This document shows, piece by piece, positions 39,587 to 48,449 of a stretch of DNA of 64,000 nucleotides (its first letter is position 1; every line of letters starts with the position of its first letter). The notes beneath the pieces were generated by a model that worked only from the letters and a program-made list of their open reading frames with translations, ran no database searches and was not told where the DNA came from. The position numbers and the translations under genes are program-made. Source of the DNA: Azolla caroliniana. Lineage: Eukaryota > Polypodiophyta. The DNA is taken from positions 1 through 64,000 of the forward strand of contig JBHGNT010000009.1 in assembly GCA_043228905.1 (NCBI GenBank), given 5' to 3'.

Positions 39587-39598
39587 TTGAACCAATTT
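39587..39598 (+). other. putative self-priming primer-binding site
   Basis: TTGAACCAATTT lies two bases after the 5' LTR. It is exactly complementary to AAATTGGTTCAA at 39,350-39,361, the predicted 5' end of the element's own RNA. No TGG-starting tRNA complement is present near the LTR end. The arrangement is that of Tf1/sushi elements, where the mRNA 5' end primes minus-strand synthesis. Confidence 0.7.
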
Positions 39599-39665
39599 TT
39601 CCTTCCTCTCCCTCTTATCTCTCCCCTTTCCTACTAGTCTCTTAATTCCTCTTCTCTTTCATCCC

Positions 39666-40865
39666 ATGGCCACTGTTAGCGCTGAAGAATATCAATCCGT
39701 TTTTTCGGAGTTTCAATGTTTGAAGGAGAAATTTCATGCTTTGGAACAAGAAAACCAACGGTTGCTGGGGGATCTTCAACAAATCTCCTTAGAAAAACAG
39801 CAAACGCAGCAACAGCATGGGGAACTTGCGTTACGCGTACAACAACTCGAAGCAACCATCGTGGCGATGCAACAACACGGGCCCGCAACACAAGGAACTC
39901 ATAAAGAACCCAAGATTGGCCTTCCCACGAAGTTTGATGGAACGCGATCGCAGTTTAGAGGGTTCCTTAATCAGGTACGACTAGTTATTCAAATGCATCC
40001 TTGTCGATATCCCACCGATGCATCACGAGTGGGTTTAGTAGGAACTTTATTAAGTGGCTCAGCGTTGGCGTGGTTCGCTCCCCTATTAGAAAAGGAATCC
40101 CCGTTGCTCAATAATTTTGAAGAATTTATCGGTGAGTTTAAAGCATGTTTCGGAGATACTGACAGCATCAGAACCGCAATCAACAAAATTCGGCGATTAC
40201 GTCAAGGTGATCGTCCAGCCTCCGCATACGCTGCAGATTTTCGCCTACTCGCCGCCGATATTCCTTGGGATGATCAAGCGTTAATGGAGCAATTCCGTTA
40301 CGGTTTACGCAACGATGTCAAGGATTTACTCTTGACCTTCCCCGAAGAGCCGAAGTCCTTAACAGAAGCAATTAGTCGCGCGGTAAGATGCGACAACCGT
40401 CTATTTGAGCGTCGTTCGGAACGACAACTACAGATGCCGAGGGCAAGATCGGAGCCCACCTACGCCTCAGTGACATCAAGACCTTTTCCGAGGGAGTCAT
40501 ACCTTGCACCTCCAGCGAATACTCCGACTCCGATGGAGATTGACACAACACGTCGTCGAGGGCCATTATCCGAAGAGGAAAAGCAGCGACGTCGTACAAA
40601 TCGACTATGTCTTTACTGCGGTGGACCAGGACACATTGCAATAAATTGTCCCCATAGGCCAAAAAGGCAGGTAAACCAAATTACTGCTAGTACTAATAGT
40701 ACTAAACCTGAGTCTATTGCCTTAGCTACGCATGATAGTTTTAACAGTACTAAAACCGAGTCTATTTCCCTAGGTGTGCATGATAGTCCTAATAGTACTT
40801 ACAGTCCGAACCTAGCAAACAAATTTGATGTCCTTAGTCAGTTAGAAGAAGAGTTAAACGACTAA
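39666..40865 (+). CDS. gag: chromovirus gag (capsid and nucleocapsid)
   Basis: 399 residues, ATG at 39666. An N-terminal coiled-coil-like stretch rich in Glu and Gln (residues about 5-75) is followed by the retrotransposon capsid domain (PTKFDGTRSQFRGFLNQVRL, GSALAWFAPLLE, ADFRLLAADIPWDDQALMEQ) and one CCHC zinc knuckle, CLYCGGPGHIAINC, near residue 320. After the knuckle the chain has three imperfect repeats of NSTK.ESI.L..HDS. It forms the particle and binds the RNA. The stop TAA (40,863-40,865) lies inside the frameshift signal, so most ribosomes make gag alone and a minority would read on into pol. Intact. Confidence 0.95.
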   Translation: MATVSAEEYQSVFSEFQCLKEKFHALEQENQRLLGDLQQISLEKQQTQQQHGELALRVQQLEATIVAMQQHGPATQGTHKEPKIGLPTKFDGTRSQFRGFLNQVRLVIQMHPCRYPTDASRVGLVGTLLSGSALAWFAPLLEKESPLLNNFEEFIGEFKACFGDTDSIRTAINKIRRLRQGDRPASAYAADFRLLAADIPWDDQALMEQFRYGLRNDVKDLLLTFPEEPKSLTEAISRAVRCDNRLFERRSERQLQMPRARSEPTYASVTSRPFPRESYLAPPANTPTPMEIDTTRRRGPLSEEEKQRRRTNRLCLYCGGPGHIAINCPHRPKRQVNQITASTNSTKPESIALATHDSFNSTKTESISLGVHDSPNSTYSPNLANKFDVLSQLEEELND

Positions 40866-43800
40866 GTCCAGCCAAAATAGGAGCCGTTTGGTTGGACAGC
40901 CCTAGATCTGTGCAGCCCACTAGTGGTTCCATTTCCTCTAAGCAAGTTAGCAATGTGTTCGTAGCCCAAGTAGCCGTTAGTACTAAAAGTACCCCTCCAG
41001 TACATGTCTTAGCACTCCTAGATTCCGGAGCAAACTCTTGCTTTATGGATAAGAATTTTGCCCAAGCTCATCAGATATCTCTTAGAAAACTCTCGTGTCC
41101 AGCCTCCGTAGTAGTCATTGATGGTCGTCCCATTGCTTCCGGAAATATCATAGAAGAATCAGAGCCCGTTAATGTTGTCCTAGATAATCTAGCATGTGTA
41201 ATATCATTTAATATAATTAGTATTCCAGAACATCCCATAGTTTTAGGATTACCATGGTTTGAGTTACATAACCCAGACATAGATTGGAGGACAAGGAAAA
41301 TTCAGTTTCGACAAACCCAAGGATCTACCCAGAAGATTGCAACCATTTCACTACATCAGTTGCGTGAGGAAGGGCACAAGGAGGACATGTTTCTCTTCGC
41401 AATATCAGTACAACCCTCCAGCACCACCAAAGAGGAGTCCATCGTTCAACTTCCCGAGAAGTATCGTCAGTATGCTGATGTGTTCGATAAAATACAAGCC
41501 AACACACTTCCTCATCATCGACCGTACGATTGCCCCATCGATCTACAACCAGGAAAGGAGCCGCCATGGGGGCCAATCTACAATTTGTCACCTACGGAGC
41601 TAGAAGTCCTTCGAGCCTACATAGAGGAGAATTTGGCTAATGGTTTCATTCGGCATTCAAAATCTCCCGCAGGCGCACCTATTTTCTTCGTCAAGAAGAA
41701 GGACGGATCTCTTCGCCTTGTTGTCGACTATCGTGGCTTAAATAAAGTCACCATCAGGAATAGGTATGCACTGCCCCTTATCTCAAGTCTTTTAGAACGG
41801 ATCAATGGTGCCAGGTTCTTCACGAAGATCGACTTACGAGGAGCATATAACCTCGTACGAATTCGACCAGGAGACGAATGGAAGACGGCGTTTCGTACTA
41901 GATACGGGCACTTCGAGTATACAGTCATGCCGTTCGGTCTCACTAATGCGCCGGCAGTCTTCCAGCACATGGCAAACGATATATTCCGAGACCTGTTGGA
42001 TAATTTTTTGATCATCTACTTGGATGATCTATTGGTTTATTCGAAGACCCAGGAAGAGCATGATTCTCATGTACTATCAGTACTAAAACGACTTCGAGAA
42101 CATGATCTGTATGCAAAACTAGAAAAATGTAGTTTCGGGTGCAACCAGGTGGAATTTCTCGGCTATGTCATCTCCTCAGAAGGCATCTCCATGGACCCAG
42201 CTAAAGTCAAAACGGTGGTGGATTGGCAGACTCCGCGTTCGGTGCGGGATGTGCAGTGTTTTCTAGGCTTTGCCAATTTTTACCGGAAGTTCATACAAGA
42301 TTACTCAAGGATCGTTCTGCCTCTCACACAGCTTACCAGAAAGGGGCAAGCGTTCATTTGGTCTGAAGAAACAGACTTGGCTTTCGAGAATCTGAAAAAG
42401 GCGTTTACATCAGCTCCAATTCTGGGTCATGTCGATCCAGAAAAACCATTCATTATCGAAGCTGACGCATCGGATTTCGCATTGGGGAGCATTCTGTCAC
42501 AACATGGTAATGGCGAGAAGCTACATCCTGTGGCTTTTCATTCACGAAAGTTTGACGCCGCCGAAATCAACTACGAGATACATGATAAGGAACTCTTGGC
42601 AATAGTGGATTCATTTATGCAATGGAGGCATTTCCTAGAGGGATCCCCTCACCCAGTCACTGTATTCAGTGACCACAAGAACCTTGCCTACTTTCAGGAT
42701 GCTCGTGTGCTGAATCGACGTCAAGCCCGGTGGGCCCACTTCCTCACACGTTTCGACTTCAAAATTACTTATCGACCGGGGAAGCACCAAGGGAAGGCGG
42801 ATGCATTATCACGACGTTCATATCTAGCACCGCGTCCCGGCGAGCCAGCCTTCGATAACCAAAAGCAAGTCATCTTGGGACCGGCACGACTACAAGCAGC
42901 ACAGATCTTCGACATGCCCATGGATTCTCGCGTTATCGATACCATACGGGAGGACTTGAAGACGGATGCATTCGCCCAAGCCATTCTAAAACAAATCGAT
43001 CCCTCTCAAGCATCTTGTTCGGAATCGCAACAACCAGGTACGGATTATCGGCAATTCCAATACCATGATGGATTACTATTTTTTAAGACACTCTTGTATG
43101 TTCCTAATGGTACTGGTCGCCTTCAAGTAGTCCAAAGCTGTCATGATACATATACTGCTGGGCATTTTGGTAGTACTAAAACATTAGATTTAGTACAACG
43201 CTCATTCTGGTGGCCCCACATGCGACAATTTGTCGAAGATTTTGTTCGGACTTGTGATACATGTTGCAGGGCAAAAATGCCAAGGCATCATCCATATGGT
43301 TTGTTAGAACCATTACCAATTCCGAGTAAGCCGTGGCAATCCATTGCTCTAGATTTCATCACGGACCTCCCGATGTCTAAGGGATTCGATGCGATCTTAA
43401 CAGTCGTAGATCGCTATACGAAGATGGCTCATTTCCTACCATGTACTAAAGAAATATCCAGTGAAGGAACCGCCGAGATTGTTATGCGCGAAGTATGTCG
43501 GCATCACGGCCTCCCTGATAGCATCATCAGCGATCGTGGACCCCAATTCGTTTCGAAGTTTTGGAAGCACTTCTTTAAAATGCTTCAAGTGACTTGTAAC
43601 CTTTCCTCCGGCTACCACCCGCAAACAGACGGCCAGGCAGAACGAACAAATCAAACGTTGGAGCAGTATCTTCGGTGTTTTCTAAGTTACCATCAAGATG
43701 ATTGGGCAGATATTCTCCATTTCGCCGAGTTTGCATATAACAACTCCGTCCACTCCTCAACAAAGGTTACCCCATTTTATGCTTACACAGGTTGTCATCC

Positions 43801-44431
43801 CCGATGGTGTGTAGTTGAAACCCCAGAATTGCCCACGAATCCTTGCGCAGAGGATCGTTTGGAGCGATTACACAAGATACAAGCGGATCTATCTACTCAG
43901 CTCCAGCAAGCTCAACAAGCACACAAGGTTTATGCGGATCGTCATCGACTTCCATCCAGTTTTGACATTGGCGATCGGGTATGGCTGCTTCGACGACACG
44001 TCAAGACTACTCGCCCATGTGAGAAGTTGGACTATCGGCGGTTAGGTCCTTTCCGTATTATCGGGAAGATTAATGATGTTGCTTTTCGGCTCGAACTCCC
44101 TCCGCACCTTCGGATTCATCCGGTGTTCCATAGTTCTCTCCTCGAACCCTATCGCGAAAGCACCATTCCAGGCCGTATTCCACCACCTCCACCCCCGATC
44201 GAGCTTGAAGATGGACCTGAGTACGAGGTTGCCGCCATCCTTGATTCCAAGATTACTCGCAACAAGCTCTACTATCTAGTCGATTGGCTAGGATATAGTC
44301 CCAGCGAGCGTACTTGGGAGCCGATCGAGAATGTGACCAATGCTCGTGCTCTTCTCGAAGACTTCCATCGTCGATATCCACACAAACCGGGTCCTCAATC
44401 CAAAACGACTCGTGACACTCGTCGTTTTTAA
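40838..44431 (+). CDS. pol: chromovirus pol: protease, RT, RNase H, integrase, chromodomain
   Basis: Open in the -1 frame relative to gag from just after a TAG at 40,835-40,837 to the TAA at 44,431. There is no ATG near its start, so it needs the frameshift at 40,853. Order: protease LLDSGANSCFMDKNF; RT with RLVVDYRGLNKVTIRN, KIDLRGAYNLVRI and catalytic IYLDDLLVYS; RNase H with IEADASDFALGS, HDKELLAIVDSF and FSDHKNLAYF; integrase zinc finger (H, H, then CDTCC) and D-D-E (ALDFITDLP, ISDRGPQF, DGQAERTNQTLEQ); GPFRIIGKINDVAFRLELP module; chromodomain YEVAAILDSKITRNKLYYLV, then DWLGY and TWEPIENV near the C terminus with its aromatic residues present. The chromodomain is known in this group to steer integration to heterochromatin. 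No stop, frameshift or lost catalytic residue is seen, so the element may be autonomous. Confidence 0.95.
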   Translation, partial: SVRRRVKRLSPAKIGAVWLDSPRSVQPTSGSISSKQVSNVFVAQVAVSTKSTPPVHVLALLDSGANSCFMDKNFAQAHQISLRKLSCPASVVVIDGRPIASGNIIEESEPVNVVLDNLACVISFNIISIPEHPIVLGLPWFELHNPDIDWRTRKIQFRQTQGSTQKIATISLHQLREEGHKEDMFLFAISVQPSSTTKEESIVQLPEKYRQYADVFDKIQANTLPHHRPYDCPIDLQPGKEPPWGPIYNLSPTELEVLRAYIEENLANGFIRHSKSPAGAPIFFVKKKDGSLRLVVDYRGLNKVTIRNRYALPLISSLLERINGARFFTKIDLRGAYNLVRIRPGDEWKTAFRTRYGHFEYTVMPFGLTNAPAVFQHMANDIFRDLLDNFLIIYLDDLLVYSKTQEEHDSHVLSVLKRLREHDLYAKLEKCSFGCNQVEFLGYVISSEGISMDPAKVKTVVDWQTPRSVRDVQCFLGFANFYRKFIQDYSRIVLPLTQLTRKGQAFIWSEETDLAFENLKKAFTSAPILGHVDPEKPFIIEADASDFALGSILSQHGNGEKLHPVAFHSRKFDAAEINYEIHDKELLAIVDSFMQWRHFLEGSPHPVTVFSDHKNLAYFQDARVLNRRQARWAHFLTRFDFKITYRPGKHQGKADALSRRSYLAPRPGEPAFDNQKQVILGPARLQAAQIFDMPMDSRVIDTIREDLKTDAFAQAILKQIDPSQASCSESQQPGTDYRQFQYHDGLLFFKTLLYVPNGTGRLQVVQSCHDTYTAGHFGSTKTLDLVQRSFWWPHMRQFVEDFVRTCDTCCRAKMPRHHPYGLLEPLPIPSKPWQSIALDFITDLPMSKGFDAILTVVDRYTKMAHFLPCTKEISSEGTAEIVMREVCRHHGLPDSIISDRGPQFVSKFWKHFFKMLQVTCNLSSGYHPQTDGQAERTNQTLEQYLRCFLSYHQDDWADILHFAEFAYNNSVHSSTKVTPFYAYTGCHPRWCVVETPELPTNPCAEDRLERLHKIQADLSTQLQQAQQAHKVYADRHRLPSSFDIGDRVWLLRRHVKTTRPCEKLDYRRLGPFRIIGKINDVAFRLELPPHLRIHPVFHSSLLEPYRESTIPGRIPPPPPPIELEDGPEYEVAAILDSKITRNKLYYLVDWLGYSPSERTWEPIENVTNARALLEDFHRRYPHKPGPQSKTTRDTRRF
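40853..40904 (+). promoter_or_regulatory. putative -1 ribosomal frameshift signal
   Basis: Heptamer GTTAAAC at 40,853-40,859 is phased G TTA AAC in the gag frame. A 6-nt spacer GACTAA, which includes the gag stop, follows. The arm GTCCAGCCAAA (40,866-40,876) can pair with TTTGGTTGGAC (40,887-40,897) as 11 bp with one G-U and a 10-nt loop. Loop bases TAGG (40,878-40,881) can pair with CCTA (40,901-40,904), allowing a pseudoknot. Slippage by -1 enters the pol frame exactly. Confidence 0.75.
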
Positions 44432-44442
44432 GGGGGGGATAG
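44430..44442 (+). other. chromovirus polypurine tract
   Basis: AAGGGGGGGATAG overlaps the end of the pol stop codon and lies directly before the 3' LTR; it is the expected plus-strand primer. Confidence 0.9.
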
Positions 44443-44887
44443 TGTCATGGCAAGACTCGAACCCATGACCTTATGCTACATGGGTCGAGGTCTTACCATT
44501 AGACTATACATTATAAGTTGTAGGATATTATTTTCATTTATGTTTTATTTTAGAAATTGATGTATATTCCAGATTTCTCTGGAACATTCTAGAAGCTTCA
44601 GGATTACTCTTAGAAATACTATAAAAGAGGGCACTAGGCGTTATGTTGAACCAAATTGGTTCAACGCCAGTCTTAAGCCTTCTAGCCACAGTTGTACATT
44701 CTCTTCACGTAATACATATATTTCTCTCTCTCTCTGTCTCTCTGTCTCGCTCACTTCTTCCTTCTCTCTCAAGAAGTTCTACACCCCTCATAGTACTAAT
44801 CCTTCGTTTAGTACTAATCCCTTCTCTGTAGTACTAATCCTTCGTTTAGTACTAATTCCGTCTCCGTCTTACTACTGATTCCTGACA
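44443..44887 (+). repeat. chromovirus 3' LTR
   Basis: 445 bp; reads the same as 39,140-39,584 from TGTCATGG to CCTGACA. Followed by the target duplication ATTTT. Confidence 0.95.
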
Positions 44888-45808
44888 ATTTTCAGAAATG
44901 GTCATGCCGGATTCCTTCTTCTTCTCATTGCGCTTAACAAGCTTTCTACATTCTTCAATCGTATGGCCAACCTTTCGACAATATTTGCATCTTTTCTTCT
45001 TTTGCAAATCACCATCATTAGAGGAATAAGTGAAAGAGGGAGGTTGAGGCTTTGGTTTTGAAGAACCAAAAGCTGAACCATGCTTGCCTTTTCCTTTTTG
45101 TGAGATAGCAAGTGCTTGTGTTCCCTCTATCAAACCACTTCTATTCACTCTAGATTGTTCTTCTTGCAAAAGAAGAGACACAACCTCATCAAATGCGTAC
45201 ATATCCGTATTCCCTTTTGCAACCAAACGAATAGTAGTAGCAAAGCTTTGAAAAGATTCGGGTAATCCTTTCAACAACGTAGAGACAAGTGATGTATTCG
45301 AAATGATCTCATCAATGTTTGCCAATTGCTCTTTCAAATCTTTAATGCGTGTCACATACACATCTACCGACTCATTTTCAGCCATATATACATCCTCAAG
45401 TTGCTTTCTCAAATATGCAACACGTGCTTCGTTACGCACGGCATACAACGAAGCAAGAGTGTCCCATGCTTGTTTGGACGTAGAGCATGACCGAATATGT
45501 GGAACTATATGACGCTTCACAGAAAGTGCAATCAATGCATGAGCTTGAGCATCTTTTCCATCCCATCTAAGTTGCTCTTGTGTTGGTGGAGTAGATGAAG
45601 TCACTGTGCTCGAAGATGAACCTGTATCTGTGATAGTAGACTGTGAAGTAGTAGGACCGGCGGGGCGTCGATCTACATCTACCACTATGTTCCATAGTTG
45701 TTTGGCAACAAGAACGTGTTTCATCATGTAGGACCACATTGGATAGTTTGTCCCATCAAGCTTATCTTCAGCTTGAAGCATGCCAAACAAATCACCATTG
45801 TTTGCCAT
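44888..45808 (-). pseudogene. gag: copia gag, cut at its 3' end by the chromovirus
   Basis: Starts at the ATG at 45,808 (MANNGDLFGML; the frame runs a few codons further to a TTG). It has the copia gag fold: LDGTNYPMWSYMMKHVLVAK, then AKQLWNIV-type wording, QAHALIALSV, QAWDTLASLYA and LKEQLANIDE, followed by LLKGLPESF, and a CCHC knuckle CKYCRKVGHTIEEC. The frame is open to the insertion point at 44,892, where the chromovirus begins. The same frame continues into pol at 39,139 on the other side, so the original gene was one gag-pol polyprotein. This copy could make only truncated gag with a few chromovirus-LTR codons at the end. Confidence 0.9.
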
Positions 45809-46081
45809 TTTACCAAAGAACAAGAAAGTGGTAAAATATTACCTCAACAAATCGGAAATGAGTGCTGAAAATGCAGCTCACAAACTATCACTCGGATGAC
45901 GATTTCGACTACACGAACGGCTTCGAAATGGGGGTAAAACAGCAGGGTACCTGCTGAAAATGCGCTCCAAGTGCTGAAATACACTTCTCTATATTCGGAA
46001 GTTGATTTTGCACAATGAAAAGTGCGCGCGCGCCGCGACACCGCGATGCGGACAACCGAAGATGGAGAGGATGAAGAATTT

Positions 46082-46094
46082 GGCTCTGATACCA
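46082..46094 (-). other. copia primer-binding site, initiator-Met tRNA type
   Basis: On the minus strand TGGTATCAGAGCC lies one base from the 5' LTR (46,096). It is complementary to the 3' end of plant initiator methionine tRNA, the usual primer of plant copia elements. Confidence 0.9.
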
Positions 46095-46095
46095 C

Positions 46096-46379
46096 TGTTG
46101 GGTATGTGAGGAAGAGTGGGAAACACACAAGAAGCTCAAAGAAAGAAGCACTCACACGAGGAAGGCAATGGCTGGAATAGCTCTCTATTGATGAATGTTT
46201 CTTAAAAAAATTAGGAGCTGAAATATATATCCCTAAGTACTAAGTACCACCACATATGAGTGACTCATGTATGTGGTAACATGGGGAAAAAACCTCTAGC
46301 CAGCACTAGAGTAAAAAGTGCCCATGTATAGGGAAAATGGTTCACATCAAAGCTACTAGAGGAACACGCAAGTGTAACA
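46096..46379 (-). repeat. copia LTR (5' LTR)
   Basis: 284 bp, reads the same as 35,454-35,737, followed by the target duplication GGTAT. Confidence 0.93.
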
Positions 46380-46677
46380 GGTATCTCCTTCCATTCGTCG
46401 TTGGCTCCGGCCGGCTTGGATGTCTCTGCCAACTCTTCTCTCGGCTCGGGTTCATTCATGTTGATCGGTTGTCAGATGTTCACAGACTCCGATTTGTATT
46501 CTTCGATCGACTTCAGTAGGTTCGTCGACTCCGACTCATAGGTCGGTTGCTCTGAGTCGTCAGATTCCGATTCAAATCTTCCATCTAGCTATCTCTGATT
46601 AGCCGACTGTGTCGGTTCAACTAGTCTTAAGGTGGTAGTCGAGGGCGATTGGGGAGTCAATTCCGACTTCTAGTTCT
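46380..46677 (-). pseudogene. continuation of the older copia: integrase-RT linker
   Basis: The minus strand reads PEPREELAETSKPAGANDEW, KEIP and then runs on, across the younger copia, into YPLKERRASTTYVIQYILLT at 35,450. The region is acidic and Ser/Glu-rich, like linkers between integrase and RT. It is cut on the right by the LTR that starts at about 46,678. Confidence 0.7.
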
Positions 46678-47145
46678 TGTTGTCCGCCAGAATAGTAACC
46701 GACAGACAGAAGTGAAGAAGTATTATAATATAGTAAAAGTGTAAGAAACGTATGTAACGGTTCACACGGGAAGCGTGAATGGCTAAAAGACCCTGTGTAT
46801 ATAAAGGGCAGAAATCCTCTGTAAGAGGTAGCGGGTAATTTTGGTGCATAGAGCATTGTTGTAATAGAGTCCTATCTTCTCTGATTTCTGTGCATATCTG
46901 TGGTTGATCCACTGTGTTCTCTGATTCTCTGTGGCGTATTGTAATCGTAAGGGCGTAGTCGTAAGTGCGGTTACTAGGGCATTGTCTAAGGAGTTCGGTT
47001 GTAGCCGTCTCCCTTATACACTACTAAGATACGGGGAAGTGTCCCGTTACGTATTACGATATGATGGTACCATTCTTTGCAACGCAGTCACCTTGAGGTC
47101 TAGGTCGAAGGACTGACCGTAGACTATGTTTCCTAATCGGTAACA
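46678..47145 (+). mobile_element. Ty3 5' LTR, plus strand
   Basis: About 468 bp, TGTTGTCCGCC to ATCGGTAACA, with TATATAAAG at 46,798-46,806. The segment 46,756-46,910 occurs again in inverted orientation at 48,291-48,449. A gag remnant follows on the same strand. Confidence 0.65.
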
Positions 47146-47413
47146 CTTTTGGCACACATGGTGGGACATCGACGAATGGATGTTTAGCCGTAGACGTCCC
47201 AGAGAACCAACATGACAAGACCGAACAATCACAAGGTCCATCACACACCAGGCGGAGGAACACGCAAGGCAAAAACCTCGCCTCAGTGACCTCAGTGATA
47301 TCTGTCGGGACCACAAAGTTAATTTCCCACTCACCAAATACTCCGACGATAAGCAAGAAGTTCGCTCACCGCATAAGCACTATGGTCTTTCCCTGCCCTT
47401 TGTAGCGTCAACC

Positions 47414-48111
47414 ATGGCCTTCTCTTATCCCCGCTTCAACGGCGAAACAGACGCCACAACCCACATTCGCCTGTTCCTGAATGTCTAGAATGCAAATCAC
47501 ATGGCGCAGAGACTTCTCGAAGAGGTAGCGCACCAATCCAAAATGACAGAGTTTGGATTAACTCTGGATGGGAGAGCGGCGTTTTGGCATTCGCAGATGG
47601 ATCTGCCAGCAATCACAACCTTCGACCAGTTGCAGTTGGCCTTTCTGCGTTTCTTTCATCGAAGGGTGTCGCAACGCGAAATCCTTGGGCAGTTCTATAC
47701 AATCAAACAGTTGTCGGCCGAGACTGTAGCGGACTTCAGTTTACGCTTCCAAAATTTGCAGCGAAAATTAGAACGGGGCCCGATAGAGGACGAGGCTCGG
47801 GAGACATTTTTGGTAGCTTTATGATGACCGATATGGACGATGCTCAACAACAATAGCGTGAAAGGAGAAACAACCGATATGATCATAGAAAGAGTGCTAC
47901 AGCTCAAGCTGGACGAAGAAGAGGAAAGGTTTTCCATGTCCTCATTATGACAAGCGTTACCTCCAGATGAGGAACGACATTTTCGCCAGGCAATCCAATG
48001 CACGATTTGCCTCAATTCTGGGCATTCCGCAATGGAATGCAACATGCGAATCCACTGCCCAATCTGTCACTCGAAAGAACACATGGTCGAGTAGTGTGAG
48101 TACAATATGTT
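47414..48111 (+). pseudogene. decayed Ty3/gypsy gag
   Basis: From the ATG at 47,414: MAFSYPRFNGETDATTHIRL, an in-frame TAG near 47,488, then LTLDGRAAFWHSQM, FDQLQLAFLRFFH and AETVADFSLRFQNLQRKLER (Retrotrans_gag fold), stops at about 47,823, and two zinc knuckles CTICLNSGHSAMEC and CPICHSKEHMVE.C (the second with a stop before its last Cys). Non-functional. No protease or RT of this element follows. Confidence 0.85.
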
Positions 48112-48290
48112 GAACAGACCCACGCCCACAGTACGAAGTGTGGAAACACAGCACCCACCTCGCCGTAATGAGCAAAGGCGCCATGAAGAACGACCCCGGT
48201 ATATGGATCGAAACCCACACGATGACCGGCACTACCGGAATTGCCGGAATAACAACGATTCTGAGGAAGAAGATCTAGAGGACGAAGACA
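48112..48290 (+). other. acidic gag-tail remnant
   Basis: The frame 48,107-48,307 reads an Arg/His-rich then acidic segment (HEERPRYMDRNPHDDRHYRN, DSEEEDLEDEDIVDQP) that probably belonged to the gag C terminus or linker. It ends where the inverted LTR fragment begins. Confidence 0.4.
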
Positions 48291-48449
48291 TAGTGGATCA
48301 ACCATAGATATGCACATAAATCAGAGAAGATAGTACTCTATTACAACAACGCTCTATGCACCAAAATTACCTGCTACCTCTTACAAAGGATTTCTGCCCT
48401 TTATATACACATGGTCTTTTAGCCGTTCACGCTTCTCGCGTGAACCGTT
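48291..48449 (-). mobile_element. inverted LTR fragment of the Ty3 element at 46,678
   Basis: Reverse complement of 46,756-46,910 with scattered differences: AGTGGATCAACC at one end and GTGAACCGTT at the other, including the inverted TATA segment CTTTATATACACA. It directly abuts a copia gag fragment on the right. Confidence 0.8.

Larger units (their letters stand above)
39140..44887 (+). mobile_element. apparently intact Ty3/gypsy chromovirus, Tcn1/Tf1-like
   Basis: 5,748 bp with two 445-bp LTRs (39,140-39,584; 44,443-44,887) that read as identical and the 5-bp target duplication ATTTT at 39,135-39,139 and 44,888-44,892. gag and pol are both open, pol lies in the -1 frame, and there is a C-terminal chromodomain and a polypurine tract just before the 3' LTR. 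Instead of a tRNA PBS it has a segment complementary to its own predicted transcript start. RT wording (PPWGPIYNLSPTELEVLRAY, FIRHSKSPAGAPIFFVKKK) is of the kind seen in fungal and seed-free-plant chromoviruses of the Tcn1 clade. It is the youngest insertion in the window. Confidence 0.95.
35454..46379 (-). mobile_element. young full-length Ty1/copia element carrying a nested chromovirus
   Basis: Bounded by two 284-bp LTRs (35,454-35,737 and 46,096-46,379) that read as identical, with the 5-bp target duplication GGTAT at 35,449-35,453 and 46,380-46,384. The polypurine tract (reversed AACCCCCC) follows the left LTR; the initiator-Met PBS lies at 46,082-46,094. Without the inserted chromovirus and one copy of its target duplication the element is about 5.17 kb. 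gag and pol then lie in the same frame with no stop at the junction, so it was an intact single-ORF copia until the insertion at 39,140-44,887 split gag from pol. It inserted in the linker between integrase and RT of the older copia. Confidence 0.93.

Noticed and set aside
39585-39600. tRNA-type primer-binding site in the chromovirus
   Set aside because: No TGG-starting complement to a tRNA 3' end near the LTR; the segment matches the element's own LTR instead.
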